DNA from: Trichocoleus sp. FACHB-46
GTDB lineage: Bacteria; Cyanobacteriota; Cyanobacteriia; FACHB-46
Assembly: GCF_014695385.1 (NCBI RefSeq)
Contig: NZ_JACJOD010000067.1
Coordinates: 1 to 64,000 of the forward strand
Direction: 5' to 3'
DNA: 64,000 nt
The first letter of the stretch is position 1; the number at the start of each line of letters is the position of its first letter. Shown one piece after another: positions 17,974-27,510 of the stretch. The notes beneath the pieces are model-generated. The model did not search any database. It worked only from the letters and a program-made list of their open reading frames with translations, and was not told the origin of the DNA. Position numbers and translations under genes: made by a program.

Positions 17974-19691
17974 GCACTTACCCTCAGCCGCTCCCGAAAA
18001 TACTGCCGATATAAATTGCAGGATGGCAGAACTTCACTGCCCTGAAATAAAACCAATCCCATACTCGTCAGCTTAAACGCCTCGCTGGTACTAATGGAAA
18101 CAGGATGGTTCACGCCGATCACCTGCTTCATGGCTGCTAATAACTTTTCATCTCCCTCCAGATTCAATAGATGTCGCCGGAGATGCTCCCCATAGAGGCC
18201 ACCCTCCGTCGGGGCGATTTGCAGAAGGTGTTCCAACGATACTTCACTTCGTGCAATGTGATACAGAGCTGTCCGTGTCAAGAAGGGATGCCCCCCGACC
18301 ATGCCCATTAGTCGCTCTACCTCTGCTTCTGACCAATTCAACCCATGCCGGTGTACTAAATCTGCCACCTGAGATTGGGTTAATTGCGGGAGCTCGATTG
18401 GCACTCCGACATTAAAGGGTGATTGGTTGATATTGAGCGGAATATACACCTCTTTAGAATGCACGATCACTAATCGCAGATTCTTCCAAATTGGTTTGAT
18501 CTTGGCATCTTCATGCCACGCCCTTAGCATTCCAAAAAAGTCTGTAGCGATCTCCAGATACTGGAATACCTCATCCACTTCATCCAGACAGAGCAACAGG
18601 GGAGATTGAAGTTCAGCGAGTAAGTACCGCTGAAAGTAATTGGTGCACTTGTTCTTACTACCTAGCTTGCCCTTCCAATAGTCCTCCAATCGCTCCTCGA
18701 ACCCTAACTCTGAAGTAATACTGCTACAGAACCACTGCAAGAACTGGTCAAGACTACTCAGAGAATCGCGGTCGGCCAGTTGAAAATTCAGGGATGCCGT
18801 TTGATAGCCCTGCTCATTAGCATGGTTTAGAATTCGCAGCATCAGAGAAGACTTACCCATCTGGCGAGGTGCTTTGAGCCGAATCAGTGCTCCTGGTTTC
18901 ACGATCGCTTCGTAGCACCGGGCTTCGATCGGCGGACGCTCCACATACAACGCTGACTCCAACGGCACCTGCCCTTCCGGTTGATCCAGAGAGATAGGTT
19001 GTGCTGGGACAACAAGCATTGACCGAGGGATCTCTGCAACAACTCGCTCTGGCGCAGCGGGGATATAAATTGGTTCCGGCACCTCCGTCAGCGGTAAAGA
19101 CTCCACATCGCTTTTCTTCTGCATTACTGGAATTAAATCTTCCGCAATGTCTTCTAGCGCAATCCGGTTCCGCCCCAATTTGTAAGCAAAGTCGATAGAT
19201 TCTCCTGCCCCTAATGCATCATAAAAGCCAACTGCAAACGTCCTAGCAGCTCGATCTCCGACTGCCTGATTCATGCCAACTACGTAGGGTATATGATGGG
19301 CGATCGCTACCGCCTGTACCTCTGAGTAGCAGGCATTGAGCACCACACACTCTACCTTGTCTGAAAACAACTCAAATAAACCCGCTAAGGCACTCGACTT
19401 TACTAATTGCGCTTGTCCAACCACATTCTCTAGAACCAATCCATCTTCTCCCATGCCATGCCCGGAGAAGTGAACAATCTGTGGCTTGTGATCCAACATC
19501 GCCCGTTGCACATCGCTTGGAGTCACCGCCCATTCTTGCTTAAGCTGAAAATTGTCGCGCTTTTGCGATCGCTCTAACCCTGCCTCAATTTCTTTGACCT
19601 CGCGAGTTAAATCAAGCGGTGTTGAGTTTTTAGGGTTTGCTGCCAGGAAGAGAATCGTTTTTTTCTTATTACGTGCCGAACTGCTGCCCAT
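17970..19691 (-). CDS. CHAT caspase-like protease fused to AAA-like ATPase (copy 2, intact)
   Basis: 573 residues. The CHAT domain (about 10-190) has an intact dyad, H78 in HFSGHG and C121 in LNACYS. A variable linker (about 195-240) separates it from the AAA-like domain with Walker [10 protein letters not shown] at 274-282 and Walker [12 protein letters not shown] around 370. The C-terminal segment ([11 protein letters not shown]...FRERLRVSA) is a small winged-helix-like region, present here in frame but frame-shifted in copy 1. The stop overlaps the ATG of the AAA/beta-propeller gene (ATGA). By family it is a caspase-like effector controlled by an ATPase switch. The strong similarity to copy 1 over both domains indicates operon duplication. 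Confidence 0.9.
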   Translation of the reverse strand: MGSSSARNKKKTILFLAANPKNSTPLDLTREVKEIEAGLERSQKRDNFQLKQEWAVTPSDVQRAMLDHKPQIVHFSGHGMGEDGLVLENVVGQAQLVKSSALAGLFELFSDKVECVVLNACYSEVQAVAIAHHIPYVVGMNQAVGDRAARTFAVGFYDALGAGESIDFAYKLGRNRIALEDIAEDLIPVMQKKSDVESLPLTEVPEPIYIPAAPERVVAEIPRSMLVVPAQPISLDQPEGQVPLESALYVERPPIEARCYEAIVKPGALIRLKAPRQMGKSSLMLRILNHANEQGYQTASLNFQLADRDSLSSLDQFLQWFCSSITSELGFEERLEDYWKGKLGSKNKCTNYFQRYLLAELQSPLLLCLDEVDEVFQYLEIATDFFGMLRAWHEDAKIKPIWKNLRLVIVHSKEVYIPLNINQSPFNVGVPIELPQLTQSQVADLVHRHGLNWSEAEVERLMGMVGGHPFLTRTALYHIARSEVSLEHLLQIAPTEGGLYGEHLRRHLLNLEGDEKLLAAMKQVIGVNHPVSISTSEAFKLTSMGLVLFQGSEVLPSCNLYRQYFRERLRVSA

Positions 19692-19910
19692 GAATCAAGC
19701 ATGACTACAAATAACCGAAGGACATAGCTGTCCCCTACTAGTATTCATGCAGTTTAATCAAATTCAGCAGGACTCAAGATAAACTACATATTCGAATCGC
19801 ACTGAAATAATACTCCGATTCGCCTCCCAAATTTGGAGGCTGAAAGCACTACGGGCATACAAGAAAAGAGGGCAAGAGGTGTTGAGGCGTGCCCTTAAAC
19901 CAGTGCCACT
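19692..19910. promoter_or_regulatory. Promoter region of CHAT operon 2
   Basis: 220 bp between the operon start and the IS. It contains a short near-palindrome (GCCTCC...GGAGGC, 19822-19840). The IS has inserted 220 bp upstream of the start codon, so distal regulatory sequence may have been lost. Confidence 0.35.
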
Positions 19911-19915
19911 TCTAC

Positions 19916-21377
19916 ACAGGACTTGGAAGGTTAGGCTCAAAGAGAGCGGAGTTCTAAGCAGGCATAACCACCTCCAGAAATTGCTCCCAAGATCGCCCCT
20001 GAGCAAACAGCCCCTCAACCAGATACAGCAAGTGCTGGTAAGCCTCCCGCGTCAGCCTGTAGAGCCGCTGTCCTACCGTTTGCTTATTCTTGGCAAACAC
20101 AAATCTTTCCGATTTCCTGCCCTGACACGTGGCCTGCTGGAGTAGCGACTGCGCTAAGCAACTTAAGCGGAAGTGGCGTTTGACCGCTTCCTGATTGCGT
20201 ACCTGAGCCGCCTCAAAGCCTGCCACTTGGAGCGCAAAACGCATGAAAGATCTCACAGGCCCAACGGTAACTCCAAGTCTGAATCACTCGAGCACTTTCC
20301 CAAGGCAGCGCATCACTGAGCAAAAAGCGCGGAGCGTCGCTGAGGTCGGATTGCTGATGCACCACGACGAGACGTTTGCGCCCATAGCGCTTGAGCCGAA
20401 GGGTTTTGGTGAAGGCCCAAAAGGACTTCACTTCTCCGTTGCGACAGTGCACCTGTAGGGAACGAAAACTCTCTGGGTGCTGTTGGCGCAGTTCGGTGGC
20501 AACAGCATCGACCCGCCGCCATTGCCCGTTCCAGAGAACAAGTCGAGAACATTCAATCTCACTGACCCAATGCTTGCCGGAGGCCTCAATCATCTGCGTC
20601 AATTCCAGGGTCAATACCCCGTTGTCAAAGGCATAGTCTGCTTGGGGAAATTGCCCCTCTGCCTCGATTTGCCGCACCAAGTCCACGACCATCTCGGTGC
20701 GCTTGCGATAGGCCAGTCGGTTCTTGTGATAATGCAATAACTCCAGTAACCATTGCTGGAGTTATTGCATCTGCTCGTAACTGGGTTGAGCCGTCATGCG
20801 CAGGTAGCCTCTCTCGGCCTCGCTAAAGTCTGGCAACTGCACCTCGACCGCAATTCCATCAATTTGGTGGCTATTAGCAATCACACCAGTCACCACGGTT
20901 TGGTAGCAACTCATGCAGTGGTTGACATAATCGTAGGCGCGTTTGATCCCATAGATGTGCTCCCCTTCTTCATGATGCGATAGGGTCCAATCGAGACTGA
21001 TGATTTCTCATCCCCGTCCTCGGTGTTGGGAACCAAGGAGCTGGCGATGTCGCTGCATCAGAACCTCGCTACCCCATCGAGCCTCAAACACCGCCTCGTG
21101 CATCGCTCGGCGGCTCACCGCCTTTCCCTCTGGATAGACCTGCTGGGCATGAATACCTTGCAAGGTCTTGTTCTCACTCAGCAGCAATCCATTGAGGTAG
21201 CATCTAACATGCTCAAATCCAGCGTCCCGACAGAATACGTCTCGGTAAGCACTCATCCCTTGGGCGATGGTAGCAGGGACATCGATGAGGGGAATCATTG
21301 GCTGCTCTGCTGAGGATTCATCATCACGATACCTTGCTACGCTCCCCTACCTCTAGCCTTAACCTTCCAAGTCCTGT
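19916..21377 (-). mobile_element. Complete but degenerate IS (DDE transposase), 1462 bp
   Basis: 18-bp perfect terminal inverted repeats, ACAGGACTTGGAAGGTTA at 19916-19933 and its reverse complement at 21360-21377, are flanked by a 5-bp target duplication TCTAC (19911-19915 and 21378-21382). The interior is a minus-strand transposase in several frames. The family is uncertain; a 5-bp duplication would fit IS1380- or IS1634-like groups. Confidence 0.85.
19954..21313 (-). pseudogene. Broken DDE transposase of the 1462-bp IS
   Basis: The reading passes through several frames. The N-terminal part (21298-21008) is MIPLIDVPATIAQGMSAYRD. A segment with ISLDWTLSHHEEGEH, likely the first catalytic Asp, follows. 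An in-frame TAA comes after PSYEQMQ near 20765. A central part (20737-20213) carries FPQADYAFDNGVLT, likely the second Asp, and SYRWACEIFHAF with the Glu. Then a shift leads to the C-terminal part (20256-19954) with QVRNQEAVKRHFRLSCLAQ. At least two frameshifts and one stop make it inactive. Confidence 0.75.
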
Positions 21378-21382
21378 TCTAC

Positions 21383-22105
21383 ATATTCTGTTTACTTTGT
21401 TACATAAATGAGTACCTAATTGTTTAAGGTCTGATCGTTAGCCAAATGCCGCAGCCTGATAAGCAACTACAATTTCAAGAACCTGAGTTTCCCTCGCCGA
21501 GACTGGTTAACCTAAGCAGACAGGTCACTCTATCTGCTGCTTAGGTTAACCAGTCTCTTACCCAATAATACGACGACGGTTACACTACACCTACTCAGAA
21601 CTTTAGAGCCATCTTCTGAAAAAGTGGTTGACAGCGATCGCACTCGACTGGATCTGCCTTTTAGCCAATGACTGCGTCAAAATTCTGAGTTTCCTCAAGA
21701 AAGCCACCATTAGCTAGAGAGGTTTGATTGCTGCCCTAGCGCCATATGATTCGATTCACACCACCCTTCAAATTTTGCTTGATAACTGTGTTGCACTGGG
21801 TGGTGCAGAGCTACTGCTATAGTTTGGCCTGTATCGTAGTAGAGCTCTTTGGCTACGTTTAGGTAAGATTGCCTTCGTATAAGTTTGCAGAAATTGTCTG
21901 ACTTTTATCTGACCTTTTACCGACTGCCAAGTGAATTAGTCGGTAGTTACATTTGACTCATCAATTAGGGTGTGTTCTCCGAGTAACTGCATATTTTCTA
22001 TAGCGGGGATGTAGTTACGAAATTGACTGGATAGAGTCCACCAGAATTTATAACCGACGCTAGCAAAATCAATGCGTAGTCGAGATCGAATGATGCAAAA
22101 TTTAT
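21383..22105. other. Gene-free region with a 21-bp perfect hairpin
   Basis: About 720 bp without a recognised gene. Its main feature is the hairpin at 21499-21557. The rest shows only short broken frames and no similarity I can name. Confidence 0.5.
21499..21557. repeat. Perfect 21-bp inverted repeat
   Basis: Left arm 21499-21519 begins GAGACTGGTTAACC; right arm 21537-21557 is its exact reverse complement; loop 17 nt. It contains the palindrome GGTTAACC in each arm. It is too long and GC-moderate for a plain terminator, and could be a palindromic repeat element or a protein-binding hairpin. Confidence 0.8.
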
Positions 22106-22732
22106 ATGGATACCTATCAACTGCTTGCCTATCGCCAGTTAGGTTTAACCCAGTTTCAACAGTTGCTACTTAATCTACCTGAAAAAGCCTCTGAAACAGA
22201 CTATTTTGTTGACCGAGTGATCCGTAACCTATCCAACTTACCCTCCCGTCCAGAAACCGTACTCCCTTACGTAGGTCTCTATGGAGCAAAGTTAGATTTG
22301 GATGAGTATCGTGAATATCGTGATGTAGCAGCCAGCCGCCTCTTCGAGCTTGTGATGAGGTTGCCTAGCATGCATGAAGTGGATGCGGAGATTGATAAAT
22401 ACATTCGCGTTTTGTCTAATTTACCTGAGCGAGGTTTAGCAGTTGAACCTTACGTTCGGCTTTTTGTATTGCGGTCATTGAATGATCAACCTGATGCTTT
22501 ACAGATCGCTCAAGATTTCTCTGCCACCCAGCAGTTCGTCACGGCAGAACAACTCATTCAGATTGCTGGCACGAATGAACTTGAATCACGTATCCGAGCC
22601 TTAACGCTAGGTATGAATGCAACCCTTGCGAAGTTCAATATCAATACAAACCAGAGAATCTCTCCCTTCCTGGTACAGGTGATGCATGAAAGTGGTGTTC
22701 CGTTGGCTCTGAGAAATTTGGGGACCGACTGA
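22106..22732 (+). CDS. Helical protein ending in a truncated GH19-like domain
   Basis: 208 residues. Residues 1-150 are helical with two similar segments (LSNLPSRPETVLPYVGLYG and LSNLPERGLAVEPYVRLFV), suggesting an internal duplication. From about 150 the sequence TAEQLIQIAGTNELESRIRAL...ISPFLVQVMHESG matches the start of GH19-type chitinase/endolysin domains, whose catalytic Glu lies in the HESG motif. The domain stops right after this. The bases beyond the stop still encode GH19-like sequence in another frame. The gene is thus a truncated relic, and peptidoglycan- or chitin-hydrolase activity is unlikely unless the frame is restored. Confidence 0.65.
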   Translation: MDTYQLLAYRQLGLTQFQQLLLNLPEKASETDYFVDRVIRNLSNLPSRPETVLPYVGLYGAKLDLDEYREYRDVAASRLFELVMRLPSMHEVDAEIDKYIRVLSNLPERGLAVEPYVRLFVLRSLNDQPDALQIAQDFSATQQFVTAEQLIQIAGTNELESRIRALTLGMNATLAKFNINTNQRISPFLVQVMHESGVPLALRNLGTD

Positions 22733-22812
22733 CTGGTAGAAGGCCTATGAAGGTCGTACAGATTTGGGCAACACACAATTAGGTGATGGTGAACGATTCA
22801 TGGGGCGCGGGT
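22733..22812 (+). pseudogene. Out-of-frame continuation of the GH19-like domain
   Basis: Shifted by one base from the frame ending at 22732, the DNA encodes W-stop-KAYEGRTDLGNTQLGDGERFMGRG, the classic GH19 motif (EGR.DLGN..PGDG..F.GRG). One frameshift and two stop codons separate it from the upstream CDS and end it. This supports loss of a once complete lytic enzyme. Confidence 0.75.
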
Positions 22813-22841
22813 AATTTGTCAGTTGTGTCACACACTTAGTT

Positions 22842-23333
22842 CAGGAAAACCGCAAGATTTGGAGTTCTTTCGTCTCTACGTATTTTTAGGGGTGACAAAA
22901 GGTAAAGAATAAGTATGAAAAGATGACACTTATATCTCCGGTATGTAAAGATCAGCTAGTTTCTTGAGAAAGGAGAATATGTACCAACGTTTATCCATTC
23001 GCTCGAAATAACTTAGTTCTTGAGCAGCACACAGCACTTGCTAACTAAGTAAGTAGCCGTAACTGAATACATTTATACAAAGTGCCCTCCTGAAGTATCC
23101 TCTCGATTGTCATTAGAGCTGTTGAAGAATAAGCCATAAGATTGCTTAAAACTTAGCTCTAATAGGCATTTTAGCAGTTTTGGGGATTGCCACTATTTGA
23201 GCAGCACAATGGTTTCAGCGATTTTCACGTTATTTTCCAGCAAGGCTATTGAAGTCTACTTGATTAGTAGTACTGGAAAATAATTTCTTGCTGTTTGTAT
23301 CTATTCATAATCAAAATACTTGGAGTTTCAATA
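22842..23333. promoter_or_regulatory. Upstream region of the dioxygenase cluster
   Basis: About 490 bp without a supported gene. A ribosome-binding-like AAAGGAG at 22969-22975 precedes an 11-codon frame (22979-23011, MYQRLSIRSK), which could be a leader peptide or chance. A GGAG at about 23322 serves the dioxygenase start. No clear promoter consensus was found. Confidence 0.35.
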
Positions 23334-25100
23334 ATGCCTAAAACCCCTTGGCATCGACTGATCCTTCCCTTGTCACTTCTTAGATTGAATAAGTTTCGCG
23401 AGACCCTACGACAAAAGAATTTACACGATACATCGCAATTGCCAGGCAAAGAGCAATTGCCCAAACCCGTCCCAGACCCTGAAGGACGGCATCTCACTAC
23501 CCGTACATTTGATGGCAGCTTTAACGACCTTGAGAACCCAGAGATGGGAATGATTGGTACCCGTTTTGGGCGCAACGTACCGCTGGAGGATGCCTACCCT
23601 GATAAAAAGAATTTGATGAATCCAAACCCGCGTACCGTTAGCCGGGTATTGATGACGCGGGATGAGTTTATACCTGCAACGACACTGAATATTCTAGCGG
23701 CTGCATGGATCCAGTTTCAAAACCATGATTGGTTTGTACACAAACACCACCCTAACAAGAGGTTGGAGATTCCCCTAGAAGGCAGTGATCCTTGGCCCCA
23801 AGAACACCGTCCTATGACTGTCGCTCAAACCGATCTAGACTCCTCTCGTCCTGAAGGAGATACATCTGGCCCGCCAACTTTTATAAGTGACTCGACTCAT
23901 TGGTGGGATGGCTCACAAATTTATGGCTATGACTTAGATTCTGCGGATAAACTGCGCTCCCATGTGGATGGTAAGCTAACCATTAATGACGACGGATTGC
24001 TTCCCCTAGATCCAGAAAAAGGAGTTGACCGAACAGGCTCCAATGACAACTGGTGGGTTGGGCTGAGCCTACTGCATACTCTCTTTGTTCGGGAGCACAA
24101 TACTCTCTGCGATGAACTGAGAAGGCAGTATCCTGATTGGAGTGATCATCAGCTCTACGACCATGCAAGGTTGATCAATGCTGCCTTGATGGCAAAGATT
24201 CATACGGTTGAATGGACGCCAGGTATCCTTGCACATCCTGCCCTTGAAATTGGCATGAATGCCAACTGGTATGGGATGCTTGGACAACATGTGAAACGAC
24301 TATTTGGTCGAATTGGAGATGGTGAAATATTAAGCGGGATTATTGGGTCGTCAATCGATCACCATACAGCTCCCTACTATTTGACTGAAGAGTTTGTATC
24401 TGTTTATCGATTACACCCGCTAATTCCAGATGAGTTTGAGTTCTATGAACTTAAAACTGGAAAACTGCTGATGAAGAAAGATTTCTTTGAAGCATCTGGC
24501 AAACGAACTCGTTCGATTGTTGAAGCTGTTCCAATGACAGATTTATTCTACTCCTTAGGAATTGCTCATCCGGGTGCAATTACATTGCACAATTACCCGC
24601 GCTTCTTGCAGCAGCTTGTTCGAGATAACGGAGAAGTGTTTGATCTCGCAGCAGTTGATATTCTGCGCGATCGCGAACGGGGCGTTCCTCGCTACAACCG
24701 TTTCCGAGAGTTGATCGGTCGGGGCCGGGTGCACTCCTTTGAGGAGATTACCAGCAACCCACAATGGGCGAAGGAGATGCGTGAAGTCTATAACAACGAT
24801 ATCGACAGCGTTGATCTAATGGTGGGGATGTTTGCAGAGGATTTACCAGAGGGATTTGGCTTTAGCGATACAGCCTTCCGAGTCTTCATCTTGATGGCGT
24901 CACGGCGTTTAAAGAGCGATCGCTTCTTCACCAAGGATTATCGGGCGGAGGTGTATACCCAACTGGGCTTGGATTGGATTGATAACAACACCATGTTGAC
25001 GGTTTTGCGTCGTCACTTCCCTGAACTGTCTCTAGCACATACGGGTTTGAACAACGCTTTCGCTCCCTGGAACCACTTCTGCCGTAGGGATGGGAATTAA
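23334..25100 (+). CDS. Haem peroxidase-family fatty-acid dioxygenase (alpha-DOX / COX type)
   Basis: 588 residues from the ATG at 23334, preceded by TGGAG; an upstream start at 23295 adds a non-homologous stretch. Animal-type haem peroxidase fold. The distal haem His is H131 in FQNHDWF. The helix WWVGLSLLHTLFVREHNTLCDEL matches the conserved peroxidase segment. Proximal His is H361 in VYRLHPLIPD, with Y358 three residues before it. This Y-x-x-H spacing is that of the radical-forming Tyr and proximal His in cyclooxygenases and plant alpha-dioxygenases. The WWDGSQIYG block also resembles alpha-DOX. It is therefore predicted to oxygenate fatty acids rather than act as a simple peroxidase. It heads a co-directional cluster with a catalase-like protein, an Old Yellow Enzyme and cytochromes. 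No signal peptide is visible. Substrate unknown. Confidence 0.85.
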   Translation: MPKTPWHRLILPLSLLRLNKFRETLRQKNLHDTSQLPGKEQLPKPVPDPEGRHLTTRTFDGSFNDLENPEMGMIGTRFGRNVPLEDAYPDKKNLMNPNPRTVSRVLMTRDEFIPATTLNILAAAWIQFQNHDWFVHKHHPNKRLEIPLEGSDPWPQEHRPMTVAQTDLDSSRPEGDTSGPPTFISDSTHWWDGSQIYGYDLDSADKLRSHVDGKLTINDDGLLPLDPEKGVDRTGSNDNWWVGLSLLHTLFVREHNTLCDELRRQYPDWSDHQLYDHARLINAALMAKIHTVEWTPGILAHPALEIGMNANWYGMLGQHVKRLFGRIGDGEILSGIIGSSIDHHTAPYYLTEEFVSVYRLHPLIPDEFEFYELKTGKLLMKKDFFEASGKRTRSIVEAVPMTDLFYSLGIAHPGAITLHNYPRFLQQLVRDNGEVFDLAAVDILRDRERGVPRYNRFRELIGRGRVHSFEEITSNPQWAKEMREVYNNDIDSVDLMVGMFAEDLPEGFGFSDTAFRVFILMASRRLKSDRFFTKDYRAEVYTQLGLDWIDNNTMLTVLRRHFPELSLAHTGLNNAFAPWNHFCRRDGN

Positions 25101-25146
25101 ATAGCTCCGATTTTATAAGTTATTTAATCTATAATCCGGTGCGCTT

Positions 25147-26067
25147 ATGAAAAGCTCAGAACAAACCGATGACTCTCAAGTCAGGATTCAGCAGATGGAT
25201 GTTCTACCGCCTGACTATCTAGGCTGGACTGCAAAGCAAAAGCAGGAATTTCTGTGGCATGACCGGATTCTGAAATCCCGCTATCAGCACCTTCCTGCCC
25301 TGAAGAACATTGATGTGGTAGGTCTGTTTTTGACCGCTTTAAGGGCCAAAATGGACTATGAATCGGATGAAGCACCGCCCAACTGGAAAAAAGCGATTCA
25401 CGCGCATGCCAGCGTGGCTAAGATTCAGTTTGTGCCTACAAATCCTCCCCTCTTCACTGGATTGTTTCAAGGAGCCGATTATGGACTGCTGCGATTGTCT
25501 GTAACAGGTAATCCGAGCGATCGCGGTTTTGCTCCGGGTCTTGCCATTAAATGGTTAGTTGATGGAAATCCTTCTGAAGATTTTTCGGCTCTCGTTTCCT
25601 TAACAGGGCAGGGAAATAACTACAATTTTTTTGCCAATGAGTTCTCCAATATTGTTCCAGTCGTTAATCAAATTGGTCCTAGGTTGATTAATCTCATCTT
25701 TATGAGAGTTAGTAAACATCCAACTAAATTATCGTTACAGGGATTGGGTGAGATTGACCAGCAAGGGCATCGTGTTGCCAGTGCCCGCTATCCAACTCAG
25801 CTATTTCTCGTTCCAAGCCAAACAGTGGGATTTCCAGAAAGTCCTGGGCATGATTTTCGTAATGATCTGGCAACAATCCCCTCTGGAACGCCACTCTTTT
25901 CGGTCTATGGAACTGATTCGTCCCAAACTGGAACCACTGAAACTCAACAATCCGAAAATCGCTCAAACGCTCAGTTGATTGGGCTCATTAAAACGACGTC
26001 TGAATTTGTCGCCTCATCCTATGGTGACAGTCGTCTCTTTTTTAGACATCAGCGTTTTGGTAAATAG
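25147..26067 (+). CDS. Catalase-like (hydroperoxidase-related) protein
   Basis: 306 residues. A catalase-superfamily core is suggested by AIHAHASVAKIQF (distal-His-like HAH), GLLRLSVTGNPSDRGFAPGLAIKWLVDG, which resembles the catalase RFS..G...RGFAVKFYT.DG segment, and NNYNFFANEFS where catalases have NN.PVFF. The C-terminus (YGDSRLFFRHQRF) aligns loosely with the proximal-ligand helix, but the Tyr ligand of true catalases is not evident. It is shorter than catalases (about 480), closer to the minimal catalase-related hydroperoxidases and allene oxide synthases. Position between a fatty-acid dioxygenase and an Old Yellow Enzyme makes a hydroperoxide-converting role attractive, but this is inference. 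Stop and next start are only 2 bp apart. Confidence 0.55.
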   Translation: MKSSEQTDDSQVRIQQMDVLPPDYLGWTAKQKQEFLWHDRILKSRYQHLPALKNIDVVGLFLTALRAKMDYESDEAPPNWKKAIHAHASVAKIQFVPTNPPLFTGLFQGADYGLLRLSVTGNPSDRGFAPGLAIKWLVDGNPSEDFSALVSLTGQGNNYNFFANEFSNIVPVVNQIGPRLINLIFMRVSKHPTKLSLQGLGEIDQQGHRVASARYPTQLFLVPSQTVGFPESPGHDFRNDLATIPSGTPLFSVYGTDSSQTGTTETQQSENRSNAQLIGLIKTTSEFVASSYGDSRLFFRHQRFGK

Positions 26068-26069
26068 CA

Positions 26070-27491
26070 ATGACTCAAGCTCTGCTTCAACCCCTTCAAT
26101 TTCACAATCTAACCGTTAAAAATCGTATTTTCCGATCGAATATCTCGGGCCGATTTGACAATTATGATGGTTCTGGAAACCAGGCCCGGATTAATTGGGA
26201 AGAGAAATTTGCCCGTGGCGGTGTTGGTGCGATTATCACATCCTTTGTACCCGTAACGATTCGCGGTCGAATTATTCCTAACTATGCCACCATCGACAAC
26301 GATGAACGCATCCCCTTTTGGCGAGAAGTGGGTAAGAAGGTTCACGAATATGACTGCAAGCTGATTATGCAACTCAGCCATTCAGGGCGACAACAGGATA
26401 TTTCCGGAATCGAGAATTTGGATAAAAAAGCCCTCAGTTCAACCAATCAGACAGAATCTTTTCATGGGTTGCTCTGTCAATCAATGACCAAGTCAGAAAT
26501 CAAAGACACCATTGCAGCGTTTGTTGCTGGTGCTCGCCGTGCCCGTGAAGCTGGATTAGACGGCGTGGAGCTGCACAGCGCTAACGGTTATCTATTTACC
26601 CAATTTCTCAGTTCGGGAATTAATGACCGCCAAGACGAGTATGGTGGCTGTTTAGAGAATCGTGCTCGCTTTCTCCTAGAGGTGATTCAAGCCATTCGGC
26701 AAGAAGTAGGCAATGATTTTCATCTGCAAGCTAAAATCAGCGCCGTGGAATACAATAATGCAGTCATTCCTTGGGAGAAACCTGGAAATACGCTGGAAGA
26801 GTCAATCCAGGTCTGTCAATGGGTTGAAGCAGCAGGAGCCGATGCAATTCATGTCTCCACTGGGAGTATCTTTCCCCACCCGTTGAATCCAGTCGGTGAT
26901 TTTCCTTTGGAGGATGCCCGTCGCTGGTACGATCTCATGTTGTCCAGTGGGATCTATACCTTTCGTAATTACTTGCTGTTCCGCTATCGACTACTGCATC
27001 CTATTTTCTCGTTTTTATGGAATCGGCTAAAACCCAAACAGCGACAACATCCGATCACCGAAGAGCCGATCAAAGAAGCTGATCTAGACCCATCTTTCCG
27101 GGAATTTGTATCCACTCAGGATATGCAGGAGCTATTGCACAAATATCAGGGCATTAGTCTCAGCCATGCTGCAGAAATTAAAAAGAACGTCAGCATTCCG
27201 GTAATTTGCACTGGCGGATTTCAACAGGCTTCGTACATCAATCGAGCTATCCAGGAAGGCTTGTGTGATGCGGTCAGTATTGCGCGTCCCTTAGTCGCAA
27301 ATAACGATTTGGTGAAGCAATTTGAAGAAGGAAATGATGTTCCCGCCAAACCCTGCACCTATTGCAATAAGTGCTTATTAAATACCTTGGAAAATCCCTT
27401 GGGTTGCTATGACGAGCGTCGTTACGGTGGTGATCGCGAAGCAATGGTGCAAGACGTGCTGTCGGTATTCCAACCAGCACCGTTTCACTAA
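26070..27491 (+). CDS. Old Yellow Enzyme-family FMN oxidoreductase
   Basis: 473 residues. TIM-barrel OYE signature: LLQPLQFHNLTVKNRIFRSN at the N-terminus, KLIMQLSHSGRQ (about 100-110), GLDGVELHSANGYLFTQFLS with the catalytic-site His/Asn pair (HSAN), NDRQDEYGG, and the FMN-phosphate region TGGFQQ...DAVSIARPLV. It is longer than classic OYEs (about 360-400). An insert around residues 290-360 (WYDLMLSSGIYTFRNYL...) and a C-terminal CxYCNKCL motif suggest the 2,4-dienoyl-CoA reductase-like branch, possibly with a Cys cluster, although no full FeS/FAD half is present. OYEs reduce activated alkenes, including the oxylipin OPDA in plants. Starts 2 bp after the catalase-like gene, so co-translated. 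Confidence 0.88.
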   Translation: MTQALLQPLQFHNLTVKNRIFRSNISGRFDNYDGSGNQARINWEEKFARGGVGAIITSFVPVTIRGRIIPNYATIDNDERIPFWREVGKKVHEYDCKLIMQLSHSGRQQDISGIENLDKKALSSTNQTESFHGLLCQSMTKSEIKDTIAAFVAGARRAREAGLDGVELHSANGYLFTQFLSSGINDRQDEYGGCLENRARFLLEVIQAIRQEVGNDFHLQAKISAVEYNNAVIPWEKPGNTLEESIQVCQWVEAAGADAIHVSTGSIFPHPLNPVGDFPLEDARRWYDLMLSSGIYTFRNYLLFRYRLLHPIFSFLWNRLKPKQRQHPITEEPIKEADLDPSFREFVSTQDMQELLHKYQGISLSHAAEIKKNVSIPVICTGGFQQASYINRAIQEGLCDAVSIARPLVANNDLVKQFEEGNDVPAKPCTYCNKCLLNTLENPLGCYDERRYGGDREAMVQDVLSVFQPAPFH

Positions 27492-27510
27492 GCAATGAGA
27501 GGAGAAATGG

